Source: an uncultured Bacteroidota bacterium
GTDB lineage: Bacteria > Bacteroidota > Bacteroidia > Chitinophagales > Chitinophagaceae
Assembly: GCA_902826165.1 (NCBI GenBank)
Contig: CADEDV010000010.1
Coordinates: forward strand, 1 to 45,172
DNA: 45,172 nt
Direction: 5' to 3'
Part shown: piece by piece, positions 17,309 through 25,678 of the stretch
How positions within the stretch are numbered: the stretch's first letter is position 1
How the letters are laid out: each line of letters begins with the position of its first letter
The notes under the pieces: model-generated
What the model saw: the letters and a program-made list of their open reading frames with translations, nothing else
Database searches by the model: none
What the model was told of the DNA's origin: nothing
Position numbers and translations under genes: made by a program

Positions 17309-18286
17309 TTAGAGATTAGAGTCCTTCAGGGTTTGTAACAAACTAAGTATATCCATAAAATTGCCAGGGGATGGTGCCACAGGTGAATCAGCGATTTTTT
17401 TCTTCCATTGGTTCAGCTGAGTCTTGCAATCTTCATCCTGTTCTTCGCCGGACACACAGCAGATAAGGCCACTCAGTTTTTTGGATACTCTTACAATATG
17501 CCCGTCAGCTGTCATCAGCAAGGAATAGCGGCTGGCCATATCAATGGCAGCGTTGGCGGCAGCATAGGCAGGCACAGCTACATCTGTACATTCGAGCTGT
17601 TGAAAAATGGCTTCTGGTAATATCAGGTCCGCATCTGTATTCACTGTGGAAACTTCCTCCATAAAAAGATCCTGGTTGATCTTTCTCATCTTTTGCCTGT
17701 CCGACATATCAAGGCTGGCAAAAGTGCCCTTACTCTCTTCCAGTGCTGCTGCATCTATTGCATCCTGGGATTGAACAATTGCTTCAGTAACCGGGTCTGT
17801 AGTAATTGCCGGATCATTATTCAGCGGACTGTCTGTATTTTGCTTTCCGGGTATTTCTGTTGTACCGGCAAGGCCATTGTTTTCTTTTTTGTTATTCAAC
17901 AATTTCACAGCACCAAAGGCAACAAAACCAACAAACACGGCTGCTGCTGCATAACGCAGTACCGGGAATATCCTCCGTTGTTCTTTGACAGGAATTTCTT
18001 CTTCCGTATGGAGAGATTGGCTGATCTTTTCCCATGCTGTTGCCGGGGGTGCTACTTCCATATTTGCCAATGTAGCCGGGTACTGGTTACTCATTTCCAG
18101 TTCTTCCAGGCTTGCGGCGATAGAAGCCCAGGCCGAAGCCGGGGGATTCGCTACAGCATTTTGTAAGGTAGCCGTAAACGTATTGGTCAAATGCGATTCA
18201 TCCAGGGCAAGGGCTATCTTTTCCCAGGCAGATGCCGGTGGCAGTTCTGTGTGATTGTATAATTTATGTTGGAATGAATCGTTCAT
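17309..18286 (-). CDS. Membrane protein with three 32-residue repeats, putative anti-sigma factor
   Basis: A 325-residue protein whose ATG overlaps the stop of the ECF sigma gene (ATGA), so it is almost certainly its regulatory partner. The cytoplasmic N-terminus holds three repeats with exact 32-residue spacing: PPASAWEKI at 16, PPASAWASI at 48 and PPATAWEKI at 80, with Trp at 21, 53 and 85. One transmembrane segment follows (about 107-130, FPVLRYAAAAVFVGFVAFGA). The outer part of about 190 residues includes a low-complexity Asn/Thr/Asp linker and a C-terminal domain with a Cys pair and a third Cys (LICCVSGEEQDEDC). The zinc-finger anti-sigma motif HxxxCxxC is absent. No family is recognised for the C-terminal domain. 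Confidence 0.72.
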   Translation of the reverse strand: MNDSFQHKLYNHTELPPASAWEKIALALDESHLTNTFTATLQNAVANPPASAWASIAASLEELEMSNQYPATLANMEVAPPATAWEKISQSLHTEEEIPVKEQRRIFPVLRYAAAAVFVGFVAFGAVKLLNNKKENNGLAGTTEIPGKQNTDSPLNNDPAITTDPVTEAIVQSQDAIDAAALEESKGTFASLDMSDRQKMRKINQDLFMEEVSTVNTDADLILPEAIFQQLECTDVAVPAYAAANAAIDMASRYSLLMTADGHIVRVSKKLSGLICCVSGEEQDEDCKTQLNQWKKKIADSPVAPSPGNFMDILSLLQTLKDSNL

Positions 18287-18861
18287 GATTTTACTCTTGC
18301 TTCACGTTGTTCATCTAAAAATTTCCTGACCATTTCCTGTAATATCACTTTTGCTCTCGACAATTGTGATTTACTGGTTCCTTCGCTGATGCCAAGCATA
18401 TCACCGATCTCTTTGTGGGTATATCCTTCCACCACGTACATATTAAAAACTGTCCTGTAACCAGGTGATAATTCCTGTATCAATGCGAGGATATCTTTCT
18501 CCGCCAAACCATCCAATGCTGAAAGCGATTTTCCTTCAATCGTATTCTCCTCTTTTTCCGTAACGGGTTGCAGGTATCTTTTGCGGCGGAAATGTTCAAT
18601 AGCGGTATTAACGAAAATCCGTCTTACCCAGCCTTCAAAAGAACCATCGCCCCGGAAACTGTCCAGCTTTTTAAAGACCTTGATAAATCCTTCTTGTAGA
18701 ATATCCTCAGCTTCTTCGGCATTGGAAGCATAACGGAGAGAAACAGCGTACATGCGGGGGGATAAACGGCGATACATTTCCTCCTGCATTCTTCTGTCGC
18801 CTTCCTTGCATCCATTAATTAGGTCGCTTTCGGTAATATTTTGGTTGCGTTGAGGTGTCAA
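18283..18861 (-). CDS. ECF RNA polymerase sigma factor
   Basis: The 192 residues contain sigma region 2 (about 25-95: YRRLSPRMYAVSLRYASNAE, then EAEDILQEGFIKVFKKLDSF and WVRRIFVNTAIEHFRRKR) and region 4 (about 120-175: LIQELSPGYRTVFNMYVVEG, then YTHKEIGDMLGISEGTSKSQ and LSRAK). The two are joined by a short acidic linker and region 3 is missing, as expected for the ECF group. It should direct transcription in response to an envelope signal passed through the protein encoded next to it. It lies third in a minus-strand operon after rdgB (14-base gap). Confidence 0.93.
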   Translation of the reverse strand: MTPQRNQNITESDLINGCKEGDRRMQEEMYRRLSPRMYAVSLRYASNAEEAEDILQEGFIKVFKKLDSFRGDGSFEGWVRRIFVNTAIEHFRRKRYLQPVTEKEENTIEGKSLSALDGLAEKDILALIQELSPGYRTVFNMYVVEGYTHKEIGDMLGISEGTSKSQLSRAKVILQEMVRKFLDEQREARVKS

Positions 18862-18875
18862 TTTGGGTGGTTTAT

Positions 18876-19451
18876 TTACAAGATATTCAAAAATGCTACC
18901 AACTTTTCGGTTGCCTTCTTCCGGTGGCTGAACAGGTTCTTTTCTTCGAGTGTCATTTCTGCAAAGGTTTTATCTGCACCGGCAGGAATAAACACGGGGT
19001 CATATCCAAAACCTTTGCCGCCCCTTCTTTCTTTTATAACGGTCCCTTCACAAATACCTTCAAACAGGGTTTCCTTTCCATCAATGATTACGGACACGAC
19101 TGTCCTGAAACGGGCACTGCGGTCTTCCTTAGCGGCCAAATTAATCAAAAGCTTATCAATATTCTGGTCAAATGACCGGTCATCTCCTGCATACCGGGCA
19201 CTTTTCACTCCAGGTTCGCCGTTGAGTGCAGCTACTTCCAATCCCGTGTCTTCACTGAAACAACTGGTGCCGGTCATCCGGTAAATGGTTTTAGACTTTT
19301 CAGAAGCATTTGCTTCCAGGGTATCGTGTGGTTCAGGAATATCAATATCAATACCGGCTTCCTGCAGGGTCAGCAATTCGAATTTGTCCCCGATCACGGC
19401 ACGGATTTCTTCAACTTTATGCTGGTTATTGGTGGCAAAGATCAATTTCAT
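18876..19451 (-). CDS. rdgB: XTP/dITP pyrophosphatase (RdgB/HAM1 family)
   Basis: A 191-residue enzyme that removes ITP, dITP and XTP from the nucleotide pool by hydrolysis to the monophosphates. The opening MKLIFATNNQHKVEEI is the family nucleotide-binding start; CFSEDTGLEVAALNGEPGV holds the catalytic Asp, and GKGFGYDPVFIP and FSHRKKA are the other conserved blocks. Length is standard. It follows an unrecognised gene by nine bases and precedes the ECF sigma gene by 14, so it is probably cotranscribed with both. That links a housekeeping gene and an envelope-stress type regulator in one operon, which is noted as a finding. Confidence 0.95.
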   Translation of the reverse strand: MKLIFATNNQHKVEEIRAVIGDKFELLTLQEAGIDIDIPEPHDTLEANASEKSKTIYRMTGTSCFSEDTGLEVAALNGEPGVKSARYAGDDRSFDQNIDKLLINLAAKEDRSARFRTVVSVIIDGKETLFEGICEGTVIKERRGGKGFGYDPVFIPAGADKTFAEMTLEEKNLFSHRKKATEKLVAFLNIL

Positions 19452-19460
19452 AAATGGGGA

Positions 19461-19988
19461 TCAGATATTAAAGAGTCTTCGTAAGGAAACCCAGAGTTTA
19501 CTTTTTTCTATCTTATCTTTTTCTATTTCATGGAGAGAAGGAGTATATAGAAAAGAACAATTCGCAAAAGGCTGTATCTGGTAAAAAGGGAAACTCATGG
19601 GTAAACCAAAACCAGCCGGTTCAATATCAAACAGTAAAGCAATTTTACTTTTATAGGTGCTGATCAGCTCTTTGTAAGAAGCAGGTTGTTGATTGATATT
19701 GACAATAGCAACATCTGCTAAACTGAGTTTACAGGCTGTCAGCATATTGGTCAGGAACTGTAAGTCCTGGTCAGGTAAATGAACAGCTTCACTGGTATTG
19801 ACAACTACCAGTATATTTTTTGCATTATCACCGAGTGATCTGAATGCACCTTGTTTTGCCGGTTCAGGAACAACTGCTTTTTCTGTAACAGGTATTTCTT
19901 TGGCAGTTATCTCTCCTGTATCAATCAGGGAGGAAGCATAAAGCGAAGCAATGGCTGATGCCGGTAAATGAATGTGGTTGATGTCCAT
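19461..19988 (-). CDS. Conserved-looking protein of unknown function
   Basis: This 175-residue soluble protein has no signal or membrane segment. Its N-terminus is helical with an Ala-rich stretch and a Pro/Glu-rich linker. The second half looks like an alpha/beta fold: NILVVVNTSEAVHLPDQD, FLTNMLTACKLSLADVAIVN and YKSKIALLFDIEPAGFGLPM. The mix of VVV strand, LPDQD loop and second strand is reminiscent of the DNA polymerase III psi (HolD)/uracil-DNA-glycosylase-like fold, but this is a weak analogy and I would not name it. It is first of four genes in the minus-strand operon with rdgB, the sigma factor and its partner. Confidence 0.6.
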   Translation of the reverse strand: MDINHIHLPASAIASLYASSLIDTGEITAKEIPVTEKAVVPEPAKQGAFRSLGDNAKNILVVVNTSEAVHLPDQDLQFLTNMLTACKLSLADVAIVNINQQPASYKELISTYKSKIALLFDIEPAGFGLPMSFPFYQIQPFANCSFLYTPSLHEIEKDKIEKSKLWVSLRRLFNI

Positions 19989-20058
19989 AATCTGTCAGCA
20001 AATTTACGAATAGGTGTTAGTTTTTTTCGTTTCTTTGCATAGCCAAAAGTAAACTTTT

Positions 20059-21123
20059 ATGATCGCAGCTATGGATATTTCAGTAACGAAAGCAGAAACC
20101 AGTAAACTAAAAGACCTGGATCTTGAAAATCTTCCCTTCGGCCGCTTTTTCAGCGATCATATGCTGGAAGCTGATTACGAAAACGGCGAGTGGAAGAATA
20201 TTGAAATAAAACCCTACCAGCCTTTGTTACTGAGTCCTTCCTTGGCTGCTTTGCATTATGGCCAGGCGATCTTCGAAGGTATCAAAGCCTATAAAGACAG
20301 GAATGGTAACCCGTTTATCTTCCGTCCGTATGATAATTTTCACCGCTTTAATATTTCTGCAGAACGTATGCAGATGCCGGTTGTTCCGGAAGAATTATTT
20401 ATCGAAGGCATGCGCCAGCTGATCGCACTGGATAAAAACTGGATACCATCATCAGCAGATCATTCCTTGTATATCCGTCCTTTCATGTTCTCGTCTGATG
20501 AAGTGATCGGTGTAAAGCCATCCGATACTTATAAATTCATGATCATCCTCAGCCCCACGGGTCCTTACTATAGTGCGCCGATGCGCATCTATGTGGAAGA
20601 AAAATATGTCCGTGCTGCTCCCGGTGGTGTAGGCTACGCAAAAGCAGCGGGGAATTATGGTGCTGCCATGCTGGCAACTGCAGAAGCAAAGAAAAAAGGA
20701 TATGACCAGGTATTGTGGACAGATGTTACCGAGCATAAATATGTACAGGAATGCGGTACCATGAATGTTTTCTTTGTAATAGGCAATAAAGCAATTACAC
20801 CAGGTCTTGAGCAGGGAACGATACTTGGTGGTGTAACAAGATTAAGTACCATCACCTTGTTGCAGGAAATGGGGTTAACCGTGGAAGAAAGAGACCTGAG
20901 CATTGATGAAGTAATTGAAGCCTACAAAGCCGGTACACCTATCGAAGTATTCGGAACGGGAACGGCGGCTACTATCTCGCTGATCAAAGAGTTGCGGTAT
21001 AAAGATTTTGTAATGGAGTTTGATGTGGATGCGTGGAAGACTGCCCCGACGGTAAAAAAATGGATCACCGATATCCGGGAAGGAAGGAGAGAAGACAAAT
21101 ACAACTGGATGTGGAAAATCTGA
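20059..21123 (+). CDS. ilvE: Branched-chain amino acid aminotransferase
   Basis: A 354-residue class IV PLP aminotransferase that makes leucine, isoleucine and valine from their 2-oxo acids with glutamate, in the cytoplasm. Family blocks are ALHYGQAIFEGIKAY, IFRPYDNFHRFNISAERM, LYIRPFMF, GVGYAKAAGNYGAAMLATA (with the PLP Lys), VQECGTMNVFFV and VFGTGTAATIS. Length and blocks match the long type common in Bacteroidota. The ATG at 20059 or the next one at 20071 can both be used. A TTTCTTTG box at 20030-20037 may be the -7 element. A strong terminator follows, so the gene is probably a single unit. Confidence 0.95.
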   Translation: MIAAMDISVTKAETSKLKDLDLENLPFGRFFSDHMLEADYENGEWKNIEIKPYQPLLLSPSLAALHYGQAIFEGIKAYKDRNGNPFIFRPYDNFHRFNISAERMQMPVVPEELFIEGMRQLIALDKNWIPSSADHSLYIRPFMFSSDEVIGVKPSDTYKFMIILSPTGPYYSAPMRIYVEEKYVRAAPGGVGYAKAAGNYGAAMLATAEAKKKGYDQVLWTDVTEHKYVQECGTMNVFFVIGNKAITPGLEQGTILGGVTRLSTITLLQEMGLTVEERDLSIDEVIEAYKAGTPIEVFGTGTAATISLIKELRYKDFVMEFDVDAWKTAPTVKKWITDIREGRREDKYNWMWKI

Positions 21124-21143
21124 TCAAAAAAAACTATTTTAGA

Positions 21144-21169
21144 GGGCCGTTGAAAAACGGCCCTTTTTT
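21144..21169 (+). terminator. Rho-independent terminator of ilvE
   Basis: GGGCCGTT (21144-21151), loop GAAA, AACGGCCC (21156-21163), then six T residues. The stem is perfect and starts 21 bases after the ilvE stop. Confidence 0.92.
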
Positions 21170-21250
21170 ATTGCCTTATTCCTGCTCAGTATCCGTTGAA
21201 ATTCACGGACGATTCATTGCCTGTTTTTTTGAGAACCAACAACTAACTAC

Positions 21251-23473
21251 ATGCGGTCAAGTGTATTCATACTGGCAGTCATCATTTTTTTATTCAACGG
21301 CCTGCAGTTAACTGCACAATTTACTCCTGTTACCGTAACGGGATTTAATCAGGATGCCATTGCAGAGGGAGCCCCGAATTCTTTAGCAACAACAACATTA
21401 GAAGTGGATGGGGCATCTTCCAATAAAGTAATGTACACAAATGCATTCAGGACATTTGCGGGGATAGCCGGTGGTGGTTTGCCAGATAACGGAACCATCA
21501 TCAATGCCGGCGATACGTACCAGTTGGCACCGTTTACCGGTAATAATGCTTTATATGTAAAGAGGAATGAAGCATTCAATCTTTCCATTGCAACACCGGC
21601 CTCCTTTGCAAGGATCAGGATACTTGGTTTTACCACGGAAGGAGCCAGCTCATTGAACATCAGTTTATCCTTTACCGACGGAACCACAACACCGTACCTG
21701 ACCAACTATTCTTTATCTGACTGGTTCAATGGTACAACAAACCTGGTCTTACAGGGATTCGGCCGTTGTGATCGCTCTGCCGGGCCTGCCTATAATGCAG
21801 ATGCGTTCCCCACTAACCCGAGGATGTATTATATCGAAGTGATCCTCACCTGTGCCGATCTGCAAAAGCAGTTGCAGTCTGTCAATTTTTCTAATGTAAG
21901 CACTTTTCCGAACAATGCCCCTTTCCCTAATGCCGTGATATTAGCTGTATCCGGTCTTGCCTATTCACAAACGGTTACACCCACAATAACACCCAGTGAT
22001 TGTGCTGGCCCCAATGGAAGCATCGCTTTGAACGTAACAGGAAGCTCTTCACCTTATTCGTATTCCTGGAGTACTAGTCCGGTCCAAACATCTTCCACAG
22101 CAACAGGATTAGCTCCCGGTAATTATTCCTGTACCATCACAGATGCAAATGGCTGCACATCGCCATACAACGGTACTGTCACACTAAATAATAACGCTGC
22201 TATGACTGCTGCTGCAAACCCGGTAGCGGTTTGTCCGGGTACTGCTGTTCAGTTAACAGCTACTGCAACAACAGGAATTCTTTCAAGCTATACATGGACA
22301 CCGGGAACGATAACTGGTCAATCGGTGACTGTTTCTCCCACAATCACGACAACATATACTGTGAATGGGACAAATGCGATTGGTTGCACTGCTTCAGCAC
22401 AGGTAACCGTAAATGTGAATCCAGTTCCGCCAGCACCTGTCGTTACTGTCACACCAATTTGTTCCGGGTCAACAGCTTCCTTGCAAATTCAGTCTCCGCA
22501 GGCAGGATATACCTATAACTGGTATGATGCAGCAACAGCAGGGACATTATTATCAACCGGTACATCATTCACTACACCTGTATTAACGGCCAATACAACT
22601 TATCATGTGGAGGCGATCAATACAACAGGTTGTTTTAGTATGGGAAGAACTGCAGTTACTGTTGTTGTAAACAGTTTGCCTGCTGCACCATCAGTCAGCA
22701 ACATTTCAATCTGCCCGAATACAAACGGTATCTTATCCGTCTTAAATCCACAGGCCGGCTATACGTATAACTGGTACGATGCAGCAACCGGGGGAATATT
22801 ACTCGCAACCGGAGTTTCTTATACCACTACAGCTATCGCAACGAACACTGTTTATTATGTGTCGGCAGTGAGCAACAGCGGGTGTACAAGCAACACCCGG
22901 ACGGCAGTAACGATAACTTTACTGCAACCAGTTGCACAACCGGTAGTAACCGTTGCCAATGTCAGTTTCACTGCTGTTACTTTTTCATGGACAGCAGTAC
23001 CGGGCGCAGTGGGTTATGAAGTAACGACCAATGGCGGTGCCAGTTTTCAATCACCAAGTTCAGGTGCAACAGGCACAACTCATACTATTAATGGATTGAA
23101 TGGTAATCAAACGATCATTATACAGGTAAGGGCATTGGGGCCACAGGCTTGCGAGAACAGTATTTTATCGGCACCGGTTCCTGCCACCACATTGAGCAGC
23201 AAAGAGATATTTGTGCCCAATGTTTTTACACCAAATGGGGATGGCCGCAATGATGTATTGCTGGTCTATGGAAATTACATTGCTTCCATACAATTGAGAA
23301 TATTCAATCAATGGGGACAACTCATCTTTAGTTCCGATAATATCAGTACAGGCTGGAACGGTATGTATAAAGGACAGCAGCAACCCGTGGGTGTCTATGC
23401 GTATACGTTAAAAGCAGTACGACAAGATGGAACCATTGTTACTAAAAAAGGATCGGTTAACATAATCAGGTAA
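21251..23473 (+). CDS. Type IX-secreted multidomain adhesin-like protein with CHU_C sorting domain
   Basis: A 740-residue cell-surface protein. It begins with a signal peptide ending near LQLTAQ and an unrecognised N-terminal domain of about 220 residues. A SprB-type repeat follows (PSDCAGPNGSIALNVTGSSS, then GLAPGNYSCTITDANGCTSP). Next are an Ig-like domain, two similar Ig_7-type domains with the motif YTYNWYDAAT, an FN3-like domain (FTAVTFSWTAVPGAVGYEV) and the C-terminal gliding-motility sorting domain (VPNVFTPNGDGRND, then LRIFNQWGQLIF). That last domain marks export by the type IX system as a type B substrate. The gene is followed after three bases by a PorP/SprF homologue, the usual partner of such cargo. 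Confidence 0.88.
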   Translation: MRSSVFILAVIIFLFNGLQLTAQFTPVTVTGFNQDAIAEGAPNSLATTTLEVDGASSNKVMYTNAFRTFAGIAGGGLPDNGTIINAGDTYQLAPFTGNNALYVKRNEAFNLSIATPASFARIRILGFTTEGASSLNISLSFTDGTTTPYLTNYSLSDWFNGTTNLVLQGFGRCDRSAGPAYNADAFPTNPRMYYIEVILTCADLQKQLQSVNFSNVSTFPNNAPFPNAVILAVSGLAYSQTVTPTITPSDCAGPNGSIALNVTGSSSPYSYSWSTSPVQTSSTATGLAPGNYSCTITDANGCTSPYNGTVTLNNNAAMTAAANPVAVCPGTAVQLTATATTGILSSYTWTPGTITGQSVTVSPTITTTYTVNGTNAIGCTASAQVTVNVNPVPPAPVVTVTPICSGSTASLQIQSPQAGYTYNWYDAATAGTLLSTGTSFTTPVLTANTTYHVEAINTTGCFSMGRTAVTVVVNSLPAAPSVSNISICPNTNGILSVLNPQAGYTYNWYDAATGGILLATGVSYTTTAIATNTVYYVSAVSNSGCTSNTRTAVTITLLQPVAQPVVTVANVSFTAVTFSWTAVPGAVGYEVTTNGGASFQSPSSGATGTTHTINGLNGNQTIIIQVRALGPQACENSILSAPVPATTLSSKEIFVPNVFTPNGDGRNDVLLVYGNYIASIQLRIFNQWGQLIFSSDNISTGWNGMYKGQQQPVGVYAYTLKAVRQDGTIVTKKGSVNIIR

Positions 23474-23476
23474 GTC

Positions 23477-24478
23477 GTGAGAAAAATAGTTATCACTTAT
23501 TTCATTATCCAGTTTTTTGCGGCCGGCAATATATCGGCGCAGGTGGATCCGCATTTTTCACAATTCTATGCTTACCCGATGTGGCTGAACCCCGGCATGA
23601 CAGGTGTGATGGATGGAGACTATCGCATTACCGGTATTTACAGGAGCCAGTGGAGTAATGTAATGACTCCTTTTACCACAGCAGGATTCTCTGCCGATGT
23701 GGCTACGGGCAAAAACCTTAACCTTGGCGCCAACTTTATGAATCAGACAGCTGGTGATGCAGGTTATAAATACCTGAATGCCTATGCAACGATCGCTTAT
23801 AGTGGTCTTCGTTTCGGGCAGGACAATAACCAGCAGATCGTATTTGGCATACAGGCTGGTATGCTGAGCCGCCGCTTTGATCCCGCTAAATTCCAGTTTG
23901 GTGACCAGTGGAACCCGGTTACAGGATATAATCCCGGTGCAACAACAGCCGATCTTATTTCCAAAACATCTTCAGCAGTGTTGGATATGGGTGCAGGGGC
24001 CGCTTATTTCGACAGCCGGCCCGACCAAAAGGTCAATTTCTTTGGAGGAATTTCAGCTTTCCATCTCACGAGGCCAGAAGATCCCTTTGTGAATGGTGCT
24101 GCCAAAAAGTTTCTGCCTGTTCGCTATGCTGTTCATGCCGGTGCCAGGATCACGGTGTCGGAAACAGCCAGTCTTACACCCAATCTTTTGTTTATGCAAC
24201 AAGGGAATGCACAGGAAAAAATGATCGGACTTTTTGCCCAGCTGAGGGCCAATGACTACACTGATTTGCTGGTTGGGGCGAATTACCGGTTTGAAGATGC
24301 AGTTTCTCCTTATGTTGGCGTTGCTTTTCAAAACTTTGTGTTCGGCGCAAGTTATGATGTGAATATTTCTGAACTGGGAAAAGCGGTGACCGGTACAAAC
24401 AGCCTGGAGATTTCGCTGACCTATATCGGCCGGAAATCGGGGAAACCACTCCGTTACCTGTCTTGTCCCCGTTTATAA
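23477..24478 (+). CDS. Type IX secretion PorP/SprF family outer membrane protein
   Basis: A 333-residue protein with a GTG start three bases after the upstream stop. The signal peptide ends ISAQ, and the mature protein begins VDPHFSQFYAYPMWLNPGMT, the hallmark of the PorP/SprF family. The rest is a predicted beta barrel with repeated aromatic strands (YRITGIYRSQWSNVMTPFTT, GLRFGQDNNQQIVFGIQAGM). SprF is needed to put SprB on the surface of Flavobacterium johnsoniae; by analogy this protein should handle the adjacent cargo, to which it is probably translationally coupled. It stands just before the rpsL promoter, so its transcript must end within 130 bases. Confidence 0.9.
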   Translation: MRKIVITYFIIQFFAAGNISAQVDPHFSQFYAYPMWLNPGMTGVMDGDYRITGIYRSQWSNVMTPFTTAGFSADVATGKNLNLGANFMNQTAGDAGYKYLNAYATIAYSGLRFGQDNNQQIVFGIQAGMLSRRFDPAKFQFGDQWNPVTGYNPGATTADLISKTSSAVLDMGAGAAYFDSRPDQKVNFFGGISAFHLTRPEDPFVNGAAKKFLPVRYAVHAGARITVSETASLTPNLLFMQQGNAQEKMIGLFAQLRANDYTDLLVGANYRFEDAVSPYVGVAFQNFVFGASYDVNISELGKAVTGTNSLEISLTYIGRKSGKPLRYLSCPRL

Positions 24479-24550
24479 AACTGGTTTTTAAGGCTGAAAA
24501 TGGCTTATTCACAGGATGGGGGATATAAAAATGAAAAACAACTCTTTATT

Positions 24551-24582
24551 TTTGGATTTTAAGGGTTGTGCCGTTACCTTTG
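24551..24582 (+). promoter_or_regulatory. Promoter of rpsL-rpsG
   Basis: TTTG (24551-24554) and TACCTTTG (24575-24582) with a 20-base spacer match the Bacteroidota consensus. The same -7 box and spacer recur before rpsJ. The predicted start is near 24588, about 20 bases before the rpsL ATG. Confidence 0.75.
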
Positions 24583-24607
24583 CCCTCCCAAAAATAAAAG
24601 GTTCAGA

Positions 24608-24988
24608 ATGCCTACTATTCAACAATTAGTAAGAAAAGGAAGAGAAATTATCAGGGCCAAGAGTAAATCAAGGGCTTTAGATCAGTGTCCCCAGCGTCGT
24701 GGCGTATGTACCCGTGTGTACACAACCACTCCTAAAAAGCCTAACTCTGCGCTGCGTAAAGTTGCCAAAGTTCGTTTGACCAACAAGGTGGAGGTGATCG
24801 CTTATATCCCCGGTGAAGGTCATAACCTGCAGGAGCACTCAATCGTTCTGATCCGCGGTGGTCGTGTAAAAGACTTACCGGGTGTACGTTATCACATCGT
24901 TCGTGGTTCCCTGGATACTGCCGGTGTAAAAGACCGTAAGCAGAGCCGTTCTAAATACGGAACCAAGAAAGAGAAAGCCAAGAAATAA
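24608..24988 (+). CDS. rpsL: 30S ribosomal protein S12
   Basis: The ATG at 24608 gives the family start [12 protein letters not shown] and 126 residues; a longer frame from 24566 lies inside the promoter. S12 sits at the decoding centre of the 30S subunit. [19 protein letters not shown] and [18 protein letters not shown] are conserved. Residues 43 and 88, changed in streptomycin-resistant mutants, are both Lys, so the sequence is of the sensitive type. Asp89, methylthiolated in some bacteria, is present. It leads the str group with rpsG 80 bases downstream. Confidence 0.98.
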   Translation: MPTIQQLVRKGREIIRAKSKSRALDQCPQRRGVCTRVYTTTPKKPNSALRKVAKVRLTNKVEVIAYIPGEGHNLQEHSIVLIRGGRVKDLPGVRYHIVRGSLDTAGVKDRKQSRSKYGTKKEKAKK

Positions 24989-25068
24989 TTCAATCAAAAT
25001 TTGTACTGAGTAAAGTTTTAATACTTGAAGAAATTCAGCTACAGCAGTTACTTTAAAAATTAACATTC

Positions 25069-25536
25069 ATGCGGAAAGCACAAGCAAAGAAACTCCCCTT
25101 AGCACCAGACCCTAAGTTCAATGACAAATTGGTTACCCGTTTTGTCAACAACCTGATGTGGCAGGGCAAAAAAAGCGGAGCCTTCAACATTTTTTATGAT
25201 GCACTGGACAAAGTTGCCAAACAAACCAGTGAAGACGGATATGAAGTGTGGAAAAGAGCCCTCGTAAACGTTACCCCTGCGGTAGAAGTTCGCAGCCGTC
25301 GTATCGGTGGTGCCACTTTCCAGATCCCTGCTGAGGTTCGTCCCGACAGGAAGATTTCCCTGAGCATCAAATGGCTGATCCGCTACAGCCGCGAAAGAAA
25401 CGGTCGCAGCATGTCTGATAAATTAGCCGGTGAGATCGTGGCAGCAAGCAAAGGTGAAGGTGCTGCATTTAAAAAGAAAGAAGATACCCATCGTATGGCT
25501 GAAGCCAACAAGGCTTTTGCGCACTTCAGGGTATAA
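25069..25536 (+). CDS. rpsG: 30S ribosomal protein S7
   Basis: 155 residues, standard length. S7 starts assembly of the 30S head by binding 16S rRNA and forms part of the exit site. The blocks [40 protein letters not shown] and [19 protein letters not shown] are typical. Unlike the usual str operon, fusA does not follow directly: a terminator, a divergent lysine-rich gene and a separate fusA promoter intervene. Confidence 0.98.
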   Translation: MRKAQAKKLPLAPDPKFNDKLVTRFVNNLMWQGKKSGAFNIFYDALDKVAKQTSEDGYEVWKRALVNVTPAVEVRSRRIGGATFQIPAEVRPDRKISLSIKWLIRYSRERNGRSMSDKLAGEIVAASKGEGAAFKKKEDTHRMAEANKAFAHFRV

Positions 25537-25560
25537 AAGATACAAGACACATTTCCACGG

Positions 25561-25591
25561 AACCATCTCGTATAAACGGGGTGGTTTTTTT
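25561..25591 (+). terminator. Terminator of rpsL-rpsG
   Basis: AACCATCTCGT (25561-25571) pairs, with G-T wobbles, with ACGGGGTGGTT (25576-25586) around a 4-base loop, followed by a run of T to 25591. It ends the rpsG transcript before fusA. Confidence 0.75.
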
Positions 25592-25628
25592 ATTGGAGTT
25601 AAGGCCAATCAGGAATAAGTGAAAAAAT

Positions 25629-25659
25629 AAAAGCCGCTTTACACAGTAAAGCGGCTTTT
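25629..25659 (-). terminator. Terminator of the lysine-rich gene, possibly bidirectional
   Basis: AAAAGCCGCTTTA (25629-25641) and TAAAGCGGCTTTT (25647-25659) form a perfect 13-bp stem with a 5-base loop. On the minus strand a T-rich tail (TTTTATTTTTT) follows, so it suits the gene ending at 25679; it may also stop rpsG read-through. Confidence 0.85.
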
Positions 25660-25678
25660 GAATATATCAGAAAATGAC

